A DNA stretch of 64,000 bases from Aedes albopictus. Taxonomy: Eukaryota; Arthropoda; Insecta; Diptera; Culicidae. The notes below the pieces were generated by a model. That model saw only the letters and a list, made by a program, of their open reading frames with translations, was not told the origin of the DNA and searched no databases. The stretch is from contig NC_085138.1 in assembly GCF_035046485.1 (NCBI RefSeq), forward strand, positions 10,451,823 to 10,515,822, in the 5' to 3' direction. Positions 1-9,597 of this stretch are shown piece by piece. Position 1 is the first letter of the stretch; each line of letters opens with the position of its first letter. A program made the position numbers and the translations under genes.

Positions 1-1845
1 ATGCACGTACATATCATTTTGGAAAGCTTGATACCGCGCGATATGCTCGGGCCATTGTCCAGCATTTTCGAGCCACCGAATAACCGACTGGAGCTCATCA
101 TCTTTGGCTAAGGATTCTACAACTTCTGCCGTAGTCAATGCCAACAGATGGTTGTTGATGATACTTGTGTCTGCTGTTACCAAACATAACTCATGGGGTT
201 CCTTATCCATCCCAAACTGCGGGTCGTCCCTTGTGTTGCCAATTCTGGAGGCTGCATCAGCAATGTTGTCCTTGCCCGACACATGTTCAAACTCGAAACA
301 ATAGTGATCCATACGCATCATCCAACCTTCAGCCCTAGACAGGATTCTCTTCCCTACATCTTTGCCGTTAGCTTTAGTCATGAACATGAGTGCTTCGCTA
401 TCACACCTTAACGTGAACTTCCTTCCCAAGAGGTAGTACGCAAACCTCTCCATTGACCAGATAATAGCCAGTGCCTCCCTATGTAGTTGTGGATAACGGC
501 ATTCTGCCGCAGTCAGACTCTTTGATGCACAGGCTATGATTCTGCGATTCACCATGCCTCCTGATTCTTGTACTAGGACTCCACCGATCCCCCAGGGAGA
601 CGCATCAGTATACAGGACGGTTTTGTCCTTCTCGTCAAAGTACCCACGCTTCGTCAAATCATTTTCTGCCGCATCTTTGAGGGCATCGAAGGCACTCTGG
701 CGCTCATCGTCCCACTCGAATTTGGAATCCGCTGACAACAGATCTCGCAGAGGTTTGGTCTTATGCGCAAAATTGCAAATAAACGGGCTTATGAAAGTCA
801 TCATTCCCAAGAAGCTTCTCACCTCGGATACGTTTTTGGGTCTTCCGAAAGTTTTGATATCCGATATTTTCTGTTTGGTGGGCAAAATTCCACTACCGTC
901 GATTGTGAACCCCAAAAATTCAACAGATTCCCGATTGTACATAGACTTTTCCTCGTTGATGGTTAGATTGTTCTCATACAGCGCTGCTTTGACAGCCGCC
1001 ACATTCGCCTCAAGTTCCTCGATTGTGCTACCATAGATAAGAATATCGTCAAGATATACTATGACGTTCTTGCACTTGATCAGTATTCTCTCCATCACGC
1101 GTTGGAAATGCTCGGGCGCGCATGACAACCCAAAAGGTATCGCTTTATTGACTGCTCTGTAGTCGATGACTATGCGGAAATCATTGGTACCCTTAGGGAC
1201 CAAAACAAGTGGGGAAACGTGGGTGATGACATCATGCTCTTTATCTGCTCGTTCGATTATTCCTTTCAATTCCATTGTTCGAAGTCTCTCGTTAGTAGCA
1301 TTTTCAAAAGCTTTCGGAATGTTGTATCTAATAATCTGACTTGGAGTTACCGATTCATCGATTCTGAACTTGATAGGATCTGAGCGGACCTTAGGAAATT
1401 CTCGAGTTTCCGCTGTCAGTCTAAAGGCTTCATATTTCTGGCGATAACATCCCTCTCCAATTTTCAGTGGAAGTCCAACTCGAACAAGGTCCAACTTCTG
1501 GGAAGTTTCGAAACCGAGCAATGCCAGTTGAGTTCCCTTAACAACGAAAAATTTGGCTGACTGCAATTTTTCTCGGTTGGGAATTCCAATGTAAGCCCAA
1601 AAAGAGCATTCAACATCGAGAGAGTTCTCCTGACCGTAAGCTTTCAGAATTTCTTCCGGATATGCTACCAGATCATAGATCACAGACCTACAGTTTTTCT
1701 TGATCTGGTTCCAACTCTCAACCGTTATTGTGTTCACTGTAGCACCGGAGTCTATTAGAAATTTAACCGATACGGTGCCAATTACACAATCAACAAGTCT
1801 GGGGTCTGTAAAAGACTTTTGTAGTCCAGACTTTTGAGTGATCAA
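1..1845 (-). CDS. Pol exon: protease, RT with internal deletion, RNase H (runs off the left edge)
   Basis: The order is protease with DSGATVN near the start, reverse transcriptase from about residue 130, then RNase H. RT motif YLDD is present (VIVYLDDILIYG), as is the later SFLG box. RNase H shows YTDAS, a REALAI helix and CDSEAL, carrying the usual acidic residues. The RT has an in-frame deletion. Sequence jumps from the I-D-Y-R-A-V-N-K-A-I block directly to P-F-G-L-S-C-A-P-E-H-F. Compared with the other gypsy element in this window (RT at about 31350-31800), about 58 residues are missing, including motif A with the first catalytic aspartate. The polymerase should be inactive although the frame is otherwise open. 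Integrase would lie beyond position 1. Confidence 0.85.
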   Translation of the reverse strand, partial: MITQKSGLQKSFTDPRLVDCVIGTVSVKFLIDSGATVNTITVESWNQIKKNCRSVIYDLVAYPEEILKAYGQENSLDVECSFWAYIGIPNREKLQSAKFFVVKGTQLALLGFETSQKLDLVRVGLPLKIGEGCYRQKYEAFRLTAETREFPKVRSDPIKFRIDESVTPSQIIRYNIPKAFENATNERLRTMELKGIIERADKEHDVITHVSPLVLVPKGTNDFRIVIDYRAVNKAIPFGLSCAPEHFQRVMERILIKCKNVIVYLDDILIYGSTIEELEANVAAVKAALYENNLTINEEKSMYNRESVEFLGFTIDGSGILPTKQKISDIKTFGRPKNVSEVRSFLGMMTFISPFICNFAHKTKPLRDLLSADSKFEWDDERQSAFDALKDAAENDLTKRGYFDEKDKTVLYTDASPWGIGGVLVQESGGMVNRRIIACASKSLTAAECRYPQLHREALAIIWSMERFAYYLLGRKFTLRCDSEALMFMTKANGKDVGKRILSRAEGWMMRMDHYCFEFEHVSGKDNIADAASRIGNTRDDPQFGMDKEPHELCLVTADTSIINNHLLALTTAEVVESLAKDDELQSVIRWLENAGQWPEHIARYQAFQNDMYVH

Positions 1846-1973
1846 CTAGAACGTGAATGAAAATTAACAAAAAAAAAAAAAGGTTGGTAGTTTATTTAAC
1901 GTTGACATGCTTGTACTAACAAAAAAAAATCATTAAGCTAATCGCTTTATTGAGAGCACATTGTATCATCTAC
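1846..1973 (-). other. putative intron 2 between gag and pol (128 nt, GT-AG)
   Basis: The donor is CCAG|GTAGAT. The acceptor TTCTAG is preceded by a long T-rich tract (about 14 T, then TTAATTTTCATTCACG). The interval contains the gag stop. Joining codon CAG (gag) to TTG (pol) is exactly in frame and produces a continuous Gag-Pol. The pol frame has a stop (TAG, part of the acceptor) just upstream and no start codon of its own, which supports splicing as its expression route. Confidence 0.6.
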
Positions 1974-2664
1974 CTGGTTAATCCGCTCTGCTTCTGCTTT
2001 CACTCCGTTTGTACTATCACATGCGTTGGAACTCCGCGGTGTGTGGCAGTATTCAGCGTAGTGGCCCACTTTGCCACATGAGTAGCATCTAGCTCGAAAA
2101 GCTTTACACTGCTTAGGGCCATGCGCACGTCCACATTTCGTGCATGATCGAACTTCATCGCTGTTTTGGAAGCTCCGCTGCTGAGTGTTCCCGCGGCGGT
2201 ATCGAGAGTTGAAACGTTCTGCTTCTGGTCGTCCTCTGGGATACGGTTCAAAACGATACGATCCGAACTTGGGCTTCAGCGACTGCAAAGCGTTCACAGG
2301 CCGATTCTCAAAATTTTCCACACCCCTTTCTGAATTCAAGCTGCTTGGCGCTTCCTTCGGTGCTCTGTTCTGGTCAGCCGCTTCGGTTCGAATGTAGTCC
2401 AAGTGTTTGCCATGCTTAATGATTCGCTGAAGATCATTCTCGAAAACGTCGGACATCTCGTAGAGTTTGTCAGCAATTTCGGGAATTGAACGCCTCAAAA
2501 GGGCTTGTACAAACTCCTCCTCGCGTTGTTGGCCAGTAAAATCACAAAATTTGGCTTGGGCTTCGAGTCGCAGCACCCAGTCGCCAAAGGACTCATTCAC
2601 GTTCATGCGCATCTCGCGAAACTTTAAACGTTCTTTAGCTGAGTCACACGTCTGATTGAAGTAC
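1974..2664 (-). CDS. Gag central and nucleocapsid exon with two zinc knuckles
   Basis: The protein continues from exon 1 through Y-F-N-Q-T-C-D-S-A-K-E-R. Typical gypsy capsid motifs follow (ESFGDWVLRLEAQAKFCDF, LLRRSIPEIADKL). It ends with a basic linker and two CCHC-type knuckles, C-T-K-C-G-R-A-H-G-P-K-Q-C and C-Y-S-C-G-K-V-G-H-Y-A-E-Y-C. If transcription reads on unspliced, the frame stops at 1947-1949, giving a free Gag. If the donor at 1973 is used, the frame continues in phase into protease/RT. The splice choice could therefore set the Gag to Gag-Pol ratio (inference). Confidence 0.75.
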
Positions 2665-2747
2665 CTATAACGTCACATAATCACAAAATGAGCTGTCTAA
2701 TGCATGTTTACTCTCCTCTATTTTCGTCGATAGAAAACAAAAATTAC
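2665..2747 (-). other. putative intron 1 inside gag (83 nt, GT-AG)
   Basis: On the - strand the interval begins GTAATTTTTG and ends GTTATAG. It contains stops in the gag frame. Its removal joins the frames on both sides without altering the phase (codon AG|G = Arg). Its length is typical of short mosquito introns. Confidence 0.65.
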
Positions 2748-3130
2748 CTGTTCAGTGCCGACACAGTGTCAACGTACACGTCAGACGAGTCCACCACCGC
2801 AATCTTTTCATGTAGCTCGATAATGCTCAACAGATAGTTTCCGGCAAATATTTTCATCCCTGTGAGCCTCGTACTCGATCCAACAGGCGCTTTGCACGAC
2901 ACAATTCTTTCAAATTGGTCACGGAACCGGATCCATTCAGCCTTCCGCTTGTTAGTCGGCAAAGTTTCATCGAACGGTTTCAATGGCCATGTACCGGACA
3001 ACCATTCCGACTTTGGCTGTGATAATGTCCGAGCTTTGGTCGTCGTATCGAGTAGGGGCACGTCAACTTTCCTATCATCCGTATCTGAATCATCCGATGA
3101 ACGGTCACTTTCACGCCAAACACCACTCAT
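2748..3130 (-). CDS. Gag N-terminal exon of the Ty3/gypsy element
   Basis: The frame encodes an acidic, serine/aspartate-rich start, then a capsid-like helical region with W-I-R-F-R-D-Q-F and a segment resembling the retrotransposon Gag N-terminal fold. I chose the ATG at 3130 (protein starting MSGVWRES). The frame stays open to an earlier ATG at 3190, but that stretch (phenylalanine/leucine-rich) looks like leader sequence. The exon ends ...ALN plus two bases, immediately before a GTAATT donor. Reading on would meet a stop within two codons, whereas splicing at 2748/2664 gives N-R-Y-F-N-Q-T and continues the Gag homology. Gag packages the element RNA into particles. Confidence is high for Gag and moderate for the exact start. 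Confidence 0.75.
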
Positions 3131-3688
3131 TTCACCGCTATTTAGCAAATAGATTTCGTGCAGAAAAAGAAACAAACTGTCTGCCAACACCTTTGCCGTT
3201 GCAAACGCTAGCGTCGTACGGAAACTTTTTTTTCACTCTACAGTCGATCGCAACTCAACTATCAATCCTTTTGTCTGCGCTGCATCTCCGATGCGCCTTT
3301 TGCTGTCCTATTTCTACCTAACAATGATGACTGTTGAAGGGAGACAGATAGAGCACCACTCACGAGAGCTACTGGCATGAAGGTTTGCACCCCTATGTTA
3401 AAAGTATGGAACGCATCACCGTTTACACACTAAATAAAAACCACTGCAATTATGTAAGGAAATTTTGTGCATAAATATGGCGTTTTACTCAAGTCTTAGG
3501 TTTTATGCTGGTAATGTGTTGTACTGTGCTTTCCCTTTCCACTATGTTTGTCTCTTTTACCCATTTACGTGACTAATTATGTTTCACAAAACCAATGCCG
3601 TTTCAAGATTTTTTTTTTCCACAACGCAACGTAGGTTACTTCTTGCTTTCATTTTTCAAGCCTCATTCTCCAGTGTTGCAAGTTTTTG

Positions 3689-3720
<32 letters not shown>

Positions 3721-3967
3721 TTAATTACGAGCCAAATCTTGACGTAATTTTAGCTATGAGCTTAACTCAGCGTATTATTCTACCGTCTAATTTTTGACCA
3801 TGGACATTTTAATTACCGGTTCAAAAATTTTATTGGAAGGTCATGAGCTGTCCTCGACTCAACCATTCGAGGTTCAACTGACAATGGACAAAATCCTGTT
3901 CAGTTACCTATAACCACAGTAACATAATCATTCATTTTTTTTGTGTTCGGTCATGGCCTTCGCCGAC
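3131..3967. other. non-coding stretch with a TTA microsatellite
   Basis: No gene was recognised. The part nearest 3130 is probably the leader or LTR side of the gypsy element. A (TTA)n run of about eight units lies near 3699-3722, after a T-rich tract. Confidence 0.5.
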
Positions 3968-4467
3968 NNNNNNNNNNNNNNNNNNNNNNNNNNNNNNNNN
4001 NNNNNNNNNNNNNNNNNNNNNNNNNNNNNNNNNNNNNNNNNNNNNNNNNNNNNNNNNNNNNNNNNNNNNNNNNNNNNNNNNNNNNNNNNNNNNNNNNNNN
4101 NNNNNNNNNNNNNNNNNNNNNNNNNNNNNNNNNNNNNNNNNNNNNNNNNNNNNNNNNNNNNNNNNNNNNNNNNNNNNNNNNNNNNNNNNNNNNNNNNNNN
4201 NNNNNNNNNNNNNNNNNNNNNNNNNNNNNNNNNNNNNNNNNNNNNNNNNNNNNNNNNNNNNNNNNNNNNNNNNNNNNNNNNNNNNNNNNNNNNNNNNNNN
4301 NNNNNNNNNNNNNNNNNNNNNNNNNNNNNNNNNNNNNNNNNNNNNNNNNNNNNNNNNNNNNNNNNNNNNNNNNNNNNNNNNNNNNNNNNNNNNNNNNNNN
4401 NNNNNNNNNNNNNNNNNNNNNNNNNNNNNNNNNNNNNNNNNNNNNNNNNNNNNNNNNNNNNNNNNNN
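3968..4467. other. assembly gap (500 N)
   Basis: Exactly 500 undetermined bases, a size often used as a placeholder. Reading frames across it are meaningless. Confidence 0.98.
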
Positions 4468-4479
4468 TCGCTAGATTTA

Positions 4480-4540
4480 TTCATCACTAGGTTGGCTCCA
4501 GGGGCACGTTCTCTTCCATTTGGAAAATTTGTGCCTTCCG
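4480..4540 (-). repeat. fragment of a dispersed repeat shared with 53004-53056
   Basis: The reverse complement of about 4484-4535 (GGCACAAATTTTCCAAATGG, then GAACGTGCCCCTGGAG) matches the + strand at 53004-53056 with few changes. This shows a common repeat family in opposite orientations. Confidence 0.6.
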
Positions 4541-4619
4541 TATATTTATTCATGGACTAATGCACGCAGTAATTCATATAAGAGTTATTTCAGAAGTATC
4601 CACACAATACTCTGAATAC

Positions 4620-5240
4620 AATACATCACTAGTGAAGAATTTCTGAAGGAATCTCAACAGGAGTTCGTCAACCTGGGGGTATCATAGGAAGAATGCATGA
4701 ACAATTCTTAGGGAAATATCTGAAAAGTTTCTCATAGACATTTCCAGAAAATTTCTTGGAGGAACTCCAGCAGAAGTTCCTGGACTATCCAAACAGATAT
4801 GAATAGAGAAATGCCAGCAGGATGTCTCGAAAGAATCGCTAGGAAAATCCCTGGATAAATCCACATAGCGAATGTAGGAGGAATTCTTGGAGAAATCCTT
4901 GGAGAAACCCCTAGATACATAGCTGTAGGAGGAGTTCATGTAGAAAAATTTTGAAAAAAAAATGCTGTAAGAATATCAGCAAAACTTTTGGAGGATTCCT
5001 AGCAGGAGTTCCAGAACAAGTCTCAAGAAAACTTCTGGAGAAATCACAGGAGGAATGCCTGAAAAAATCTTAAAGAGACACACCTTAATGAATCGTTAAA
5101 AAATGCCCGGAAGAATTCCTTTAAAAACTTCCGGCGGAATTCTTGGAGAAATACCAGCAAAAATTGTTACAAGAAACCACGCAAAAGTTCTTGAAGGAAT
5201 CGCAGCAAGATTTTTTTTTGGGAATCCCATCTCGGATTCC
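4620..5240 (+). repeat. decayed 12-bp (GGAATTCCTGGA-type) minisatellite
   Basis: Diverged units such as GGAATTCTTGGAGAAATCC and GGAATGCCTGAAAAAATC recur about every 12-24 bp. They match the unit of the intact array in the PEX6 intron (23.6-26.5 kb). The reading frames here are by-products of this periodicity. Confidence 0.7.
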
Positions 5241-5664
5241 TTAAGAATTTCTAATGAATATGTACAATTCTGACAGCAATTTTTGAAGGGAATCTACAAT
5301 ACATATCTCATAATAAATCTAGACCAACATGTAAAAAAGGGCGGAACAACCATTGCATGTCTCAACTTCTTCCACTCCGTCTAGGTGTATTTCAATTTAT
5401 TTATGCAAACTTATCCCGTTATCAGATAGAGGGGAGTCTGCTCTATCTGTTACTGGTCAGAGATTACATGAAAAAATGGGCCATGTGCTCAGAAGGAAGG
5501 GAGAAGCAAAAATTCGAAATGGTTGTTGCGACAAATGTTAGTCTATCTGGATCAATCCAAACAAGTAAACCTAGAGGAATCCCAGAGATTCCGGAAAGAA
5601 GTAAATGGATTGACCTGTAATCACAACAACAGGCAGCGTTTATTGTTTGTTCTGTTCCTGAAGA
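5241..5664. other. no recognised feature
   Basis: An 87-codon frame on the + strand (5357-5620) has no recognisable domain. Composition and setting suggest decayed repeat. Confidence 0.4.
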
Positions 5665-5975
5665 AATTCAGAAGAATAGTCTTTAAGCCCATATAGCCGA
5701 TGTGGTAAGCGCACGTGCAATCACCAAAACCATGCTGAGGATGAGGAGTTTTATTCCCGGTTAGCTCAGAATCCATTTCACAATCGACATTTAGGACTTA
5801 ACTACCTTGTGTATAAAATATCTTCATGACTACCACACGATATATGTACAAATGCAAAATAAACATTGGCTGTGGGGGATCTCAGCTAAAAATTGTAAAA
5901 GTTCTCATAAAATACTAAGCTGAGGAGCAAGCTGTGTCCCAGTTGGAACGTTACGCCAAGAAAAGAGAGAGCTGG
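5665..5975 (+). mobile_element. tRNA-derived SINE, Feilai-like
   Basis: The 5' part looks like a decayed tRNA. An A-box-like TAGCCGATGTGGTAAGCG is followed some 50 bp later by GAGTTTTATTCCC, a degraded B box. The 3' part reads CTGTGTCCCAGTTGGAACG, then TTACGCCAAGAAAAGAGAG. As I recall it, this resembles the 3' end of the mosquito Feilai family. Limits are approximate. Confidence 0.6.
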
Positions 5976-6179
5976 AATCTTTTAGCAATTTAAAACAATA
6001 TTGGTTTAAAACATTGGCGAGGGTTGGGTGCTAAAATTGCCTCAATGTGTTGATTTGCAAAACAAGTTTTGCCGTTTTTAAAAATTACACGAGTTTTGTA
6101 CATTTCGTAATTTTTCTATGACGCCTAAAGACATCAACTGCATTAATAATGATTATAAAATTAAAATTCTAGATGAAAT

Positions 6180-6293
6180 ACAAATTTATTTTTGTACTTC
6201 AAAAAAGGCTGACAAAATCGGGTCAAAAAGCTGACAAAATCGGGGGTAGACAAAATCGGGGGCTGACAAAATCGGGTCCCCACTGTATTTATT
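6180..6293 (-). mobile_element. terminal region of a Tc1/mariner- or pogo-like element
   Basis: On the - strand it begins TA-CAGTGGGGACCCGATTTTG and contains four spaced copies of the motif GACAAAATCGGG. This resembles a terminal inverted repeat with sub-terminal binding motifs. The element would extend leftward from 6293. The partner end was not found. Confidence 0.45.
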
Positions 6294-6312
6294 TTGTAAA
6301 TTAAATTCAATT

Positions 6313-9300
6313 ACATTGTTCATTGACCATCAGAAAAGCCCATGACATGATTGTATATTTAATTTTTCATGGATCTTGCCACCTCTCGCACTTTCTTCTT
6401 GGCGTGCTTCATAAGGTTTTGGACAACCGTTCCGACGATGGTTTTGCATACGTTGACCCAGTTTTTCTTGAATTTTGTGACGTCCTCTGCTCCTCTATCC
6501 TTTTTCCGTAGTTTCCCTTCCATCAAAGTTAACTATTTCTCAATGGGCCTTATTTACGGGCAATTTAGAGGATTCATTGCCTTTTCCACAAATTGAACAT
6601 TGTTTACTTCATACCTGTCAAAGGTGTCACGCGCATAGTGGCAGGATGCCAAATCCGGCCAAAGTAATGTAGGACCTTTGTGCTTTCAGATGAGTAGCAG
6701 AATATGTTTCTGGAGACATTCCTTCCGGTATATTTCGACGTTCATACCTGGGACGGTGAAGAAAGGTGACGATTTCATACCACATTGACAAATTGCTTGC
6801 CTAACCAACACATTTTCCCATTTTTTTTTCGCAAAAATCGATTTCTCCTAATTCGTAACATCCGTGCCATGCTTACCAGTGAAAATCCGTGCCCCTGGAA
6901 ATACCTTGTAGTCCAATTTGACATACGTTTCATCATCCATGAATATTAGGTTGTCCCAAAAATTGCACAGGGTCGAAAAGCTTGGGGGCTCACCCTGCAA
7001 ATGATAGCTAATGGTGTTAGAAACAAACTTTTGTATGACGGCAACTTTCAGAAATGACGTTTAGAGGTCGCCCCGGCGAGATTTTTGAAAAAAGGCAATT
7101 TTTCGTAATAAATTTCATACAAATATTTTTAACCGTACAAAAATTGGCAATACCCACTATTTTTATATTTTTTATAGCTTGATATAGATCCAAAATACCT
7201 GGGAAAAATAATTAACGACATGTTTTGAAGTTAACTTTTTGATACTGAATTTTTGAATTTACTAAAATTTGTCATTTTTTGATATACTGTGCATTTTACC
7301 CATCATAAAAAGTATCTGAATCTAAAGCTAATTTAAAACAATTTCCATTAAAAGATAGGAAATTTTATGAGGAAAAACTTTGCCAAAGACAGCATTGCGT
7401 TTTTTCTATCCGTTTTAGAGTTACATATTCACGATTTACTATTTGGTGAAATTTTGATTTTTAGGTATTTGTTTTTAAATCACAAAAGAACTGGCCGAAA
7501 ACACATACAAAGTAAAAAATCACGTATACTCAACAAGTTTTCGTCTTCATTGTGTTTAGGAATTACGGTGGCATCATTTATTGAATTTTTGTTTCCGTTG
7601 ACAAATCCATTTTCTTTGATATAGAAAGGTATCTACTAGCGAGAAACTTTATCATTTGGTACCATTTTGAGATGCCTCAGTAGGCCATGGCAATTTTAAC
7701 GGTTATGTACTGACAATGGTTTATACGAGCATAATACACAATCAAACGCACGGCACATTTTCTATATCATTTATACATTTCGTAAAACATGCCGTTTTGG
7801 TTTTCAATGATGCTGTTCAAATCGTTCAAAGACATGAATAAAACGTTCTAGTAGTCCCTATCATTTTAATCAACATATAGGACGATAAAAATGACGTCAC
7901 TTGTTTACGTCCTAAACTGTTGTTTACCAATAATAGCCTACCTTGTCTTATTGTATGCCGTGTATGTGTTATGGTAATCAAATTGTTCTAACCTTGGATA
8001 ACATTACGTTAACTCACTGGTTCATCTCATCCCACCCGTTTCAAGTTGCCTCGGTGTATCTTATTTTCGGTGTTGATAAGATAGTTCAGGTCAGTAAATG
8101 TAAAAAAAGACATGGTCTGCTTTTTAAGATGTCTTGAATTGGAACTTAGTATCTAAAAATTGGTACCTATTCTTACGTAAAATGTTCGTAATCGCGATTT
8201 GAATTTGGTATGGATCAACGTATTCGCCTTTATTCACTTTGTCACTGTTTCCTGGGCTGTTTCACTGATCCAGGACTCATACGTCTTCGTGTAGAAAAAT
8301 AATTGAGAATAACGACAGGAAAGTAAGATAAACGCGAAAATATGGCTCAACATTTTGTGGAGAATATCTTTAAAAAATCAATAGGCAGTACGAAACTTGT
8401 CAAGAGAACTAGCTTTTTAATAAATTCTGCTAGTTAATTCTTTTATAAAGGGATTGAATAACAAAAAAAATCAATTAGTGATGTCACCATCATTCCATAA
8501 CAAAACTGAGACAAACACTTGTTGAGCATACGTAATTTTTTACTTTGTATGTGTTTTTGGGAAGTTCTTATGTGACATTTTTAGAAAAATACACAAAAAT
8601 TCAAATTTCACCAAATAGTAAATTGTGAATAACTCTAAAACGGATAGAAAAAACGCCATGCTGTCTTCGGCAAAGTTTTTCCTCATAAAATTTCCTATCT
8701 TTCTATGGAAATTGTTTTAAATTAGCTTTAGATTCAGATACTTTTTATGATGGGTAAAATGCACAGTATATCAAAAAATTACAAATTTTAGTAAATTCAA
8801 AAATTCAGTATCAAAAATTTACCTGCAAAACATGTTGTTAATTATTTTTCCCAGGTAGTTTGGATCTATATCAAGGTTTAAAAAATATAAAAATAGTGGG
8901 TATTGCCAATTTTTGTACGGTAAAAAATATTTGTATGAAATTTATTACGAAAAATGGCCATTTTTCAAAAATCTCGCCGGGGCGACCTCTAAACGTAATT
9001 TCTGAAAGTTGCCGTCATACAAAAGTTTGTTTCTAACACCATTAGCTATCATTTGCAGGGTGAGCCCCCAAGCTTTTCGACCATGTGCAATTTTGGGACA
9101 ACCTAATGAATATGCACATGCAATTTTTGCTCAAAACATCGTCGTACAGCTTCCAAGCCTGAGTTTTCACATAATCCGCCAGAATTTGACTGCGTTTTGG
9201 ACATTTCTGTTTTGGTTAGGTCTTCGGGGAATTCGCTCCTTGGCGCGTTGAACCATACCATCAGTCGTTTCACACTTTTTTGCTTAATCTCTAATGGATA

Positions 9301-9540
9301 CCTCCTATTTTCCTTCAACGATTTTGCAAGTTTTGCTGTCCAAATTTGACTTGGACCTGTTTTTTTGCCGCGTCCGGGTAAGTCTTTCAGTGTGTTATGC
9401 ATACCGAATCGTTTGATAGCATTTTGGACAACAAAAACCCTAACACATTCAATTTTTGCTAATTTTCTTAGCGATGATCATTTTTCCTTGCAGTGCCTGG
9501 TCACAATCGATTTTCGCTTCTCCTCCGTAAACCCTCGCAT
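6313..9540 (-). pseudogene. DD37E Tc1/mariner transposase pseudogene, split by a foldback element
   Basis: The N-terminal part lies at 9114-9540 (start MRGFTEEKRKSIV; HTH-like QNAIKRFGMHNTLKDLPGRG). The catalytic part lies at 6313-6938. First catalytic block: MDDETYV. Second: WPDLASCHYA. Third: IRPIEK. I count 37 residues between the second D and the E, the signature of the mosquito ITmD37E family. At least three in-frame stops are visible (after HCKEK, in the LLLI-KHKG segment, and just before IRPIEK), so it is dead. Removing 6947-9113 rejoins the reading frame directly before MDDETYV. The gene is therefore older than the inserted foldback element. Confidence 0.85.
6947..9105. mobile_element. 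2.16-kb foldback element, hAT-like (8-bp target duplication)
   Basis: The ends are TAGGTTGTCCC...GGGACAACCTA. ATGAATAT is duplicated at 6939-6946 and 9106-9113. The two arms (about 6947-7500 and 8550-9105) are long inverted copies of one another. Matches include the GATTTACTATTTGGTGAAAT block and the CGCCCCGGCGAGATTT block. The core (about 7500-8550) has no recognisable gene. An 8-bp duplication and TAGG-type ends suggest a non-autonomous hAT element. Confidence 0.8.
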
Positions 9541-9597
9541 TGGTCCACCTGAGGAAAAACTTGAACTTTTAATGAAGGTTATCGTTTGTTTACAACG

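Larger units (their letters stand above)
1..3130 (-). mobile_element. Ty3/gypsy LTR retrotransposon, 3' part outside the window
   Basis: On the - strand, a Gag with zinc knuckles is followed by aspartic protease, reverse transcriptase and RNase H, in the Ty3/gypsy order. The element runs off the left edge before the integrase. No clear LTR or primer-binding site was recognised to the right of the gag start, so the 5' boundary is uncertain. The coding parts are almost free of stop codons but are split by two intron-like intervals (2665-2747 and 1846-1973). The parts are listed separately. A host gene domesticated from a retrotransposon is an alternative reading. Confidence 0.85.

Noticed and set aside
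3941..4560. Open frames of up to 205 codons across 3968-4467
   Set aside because: They run through undetermined bases (N).
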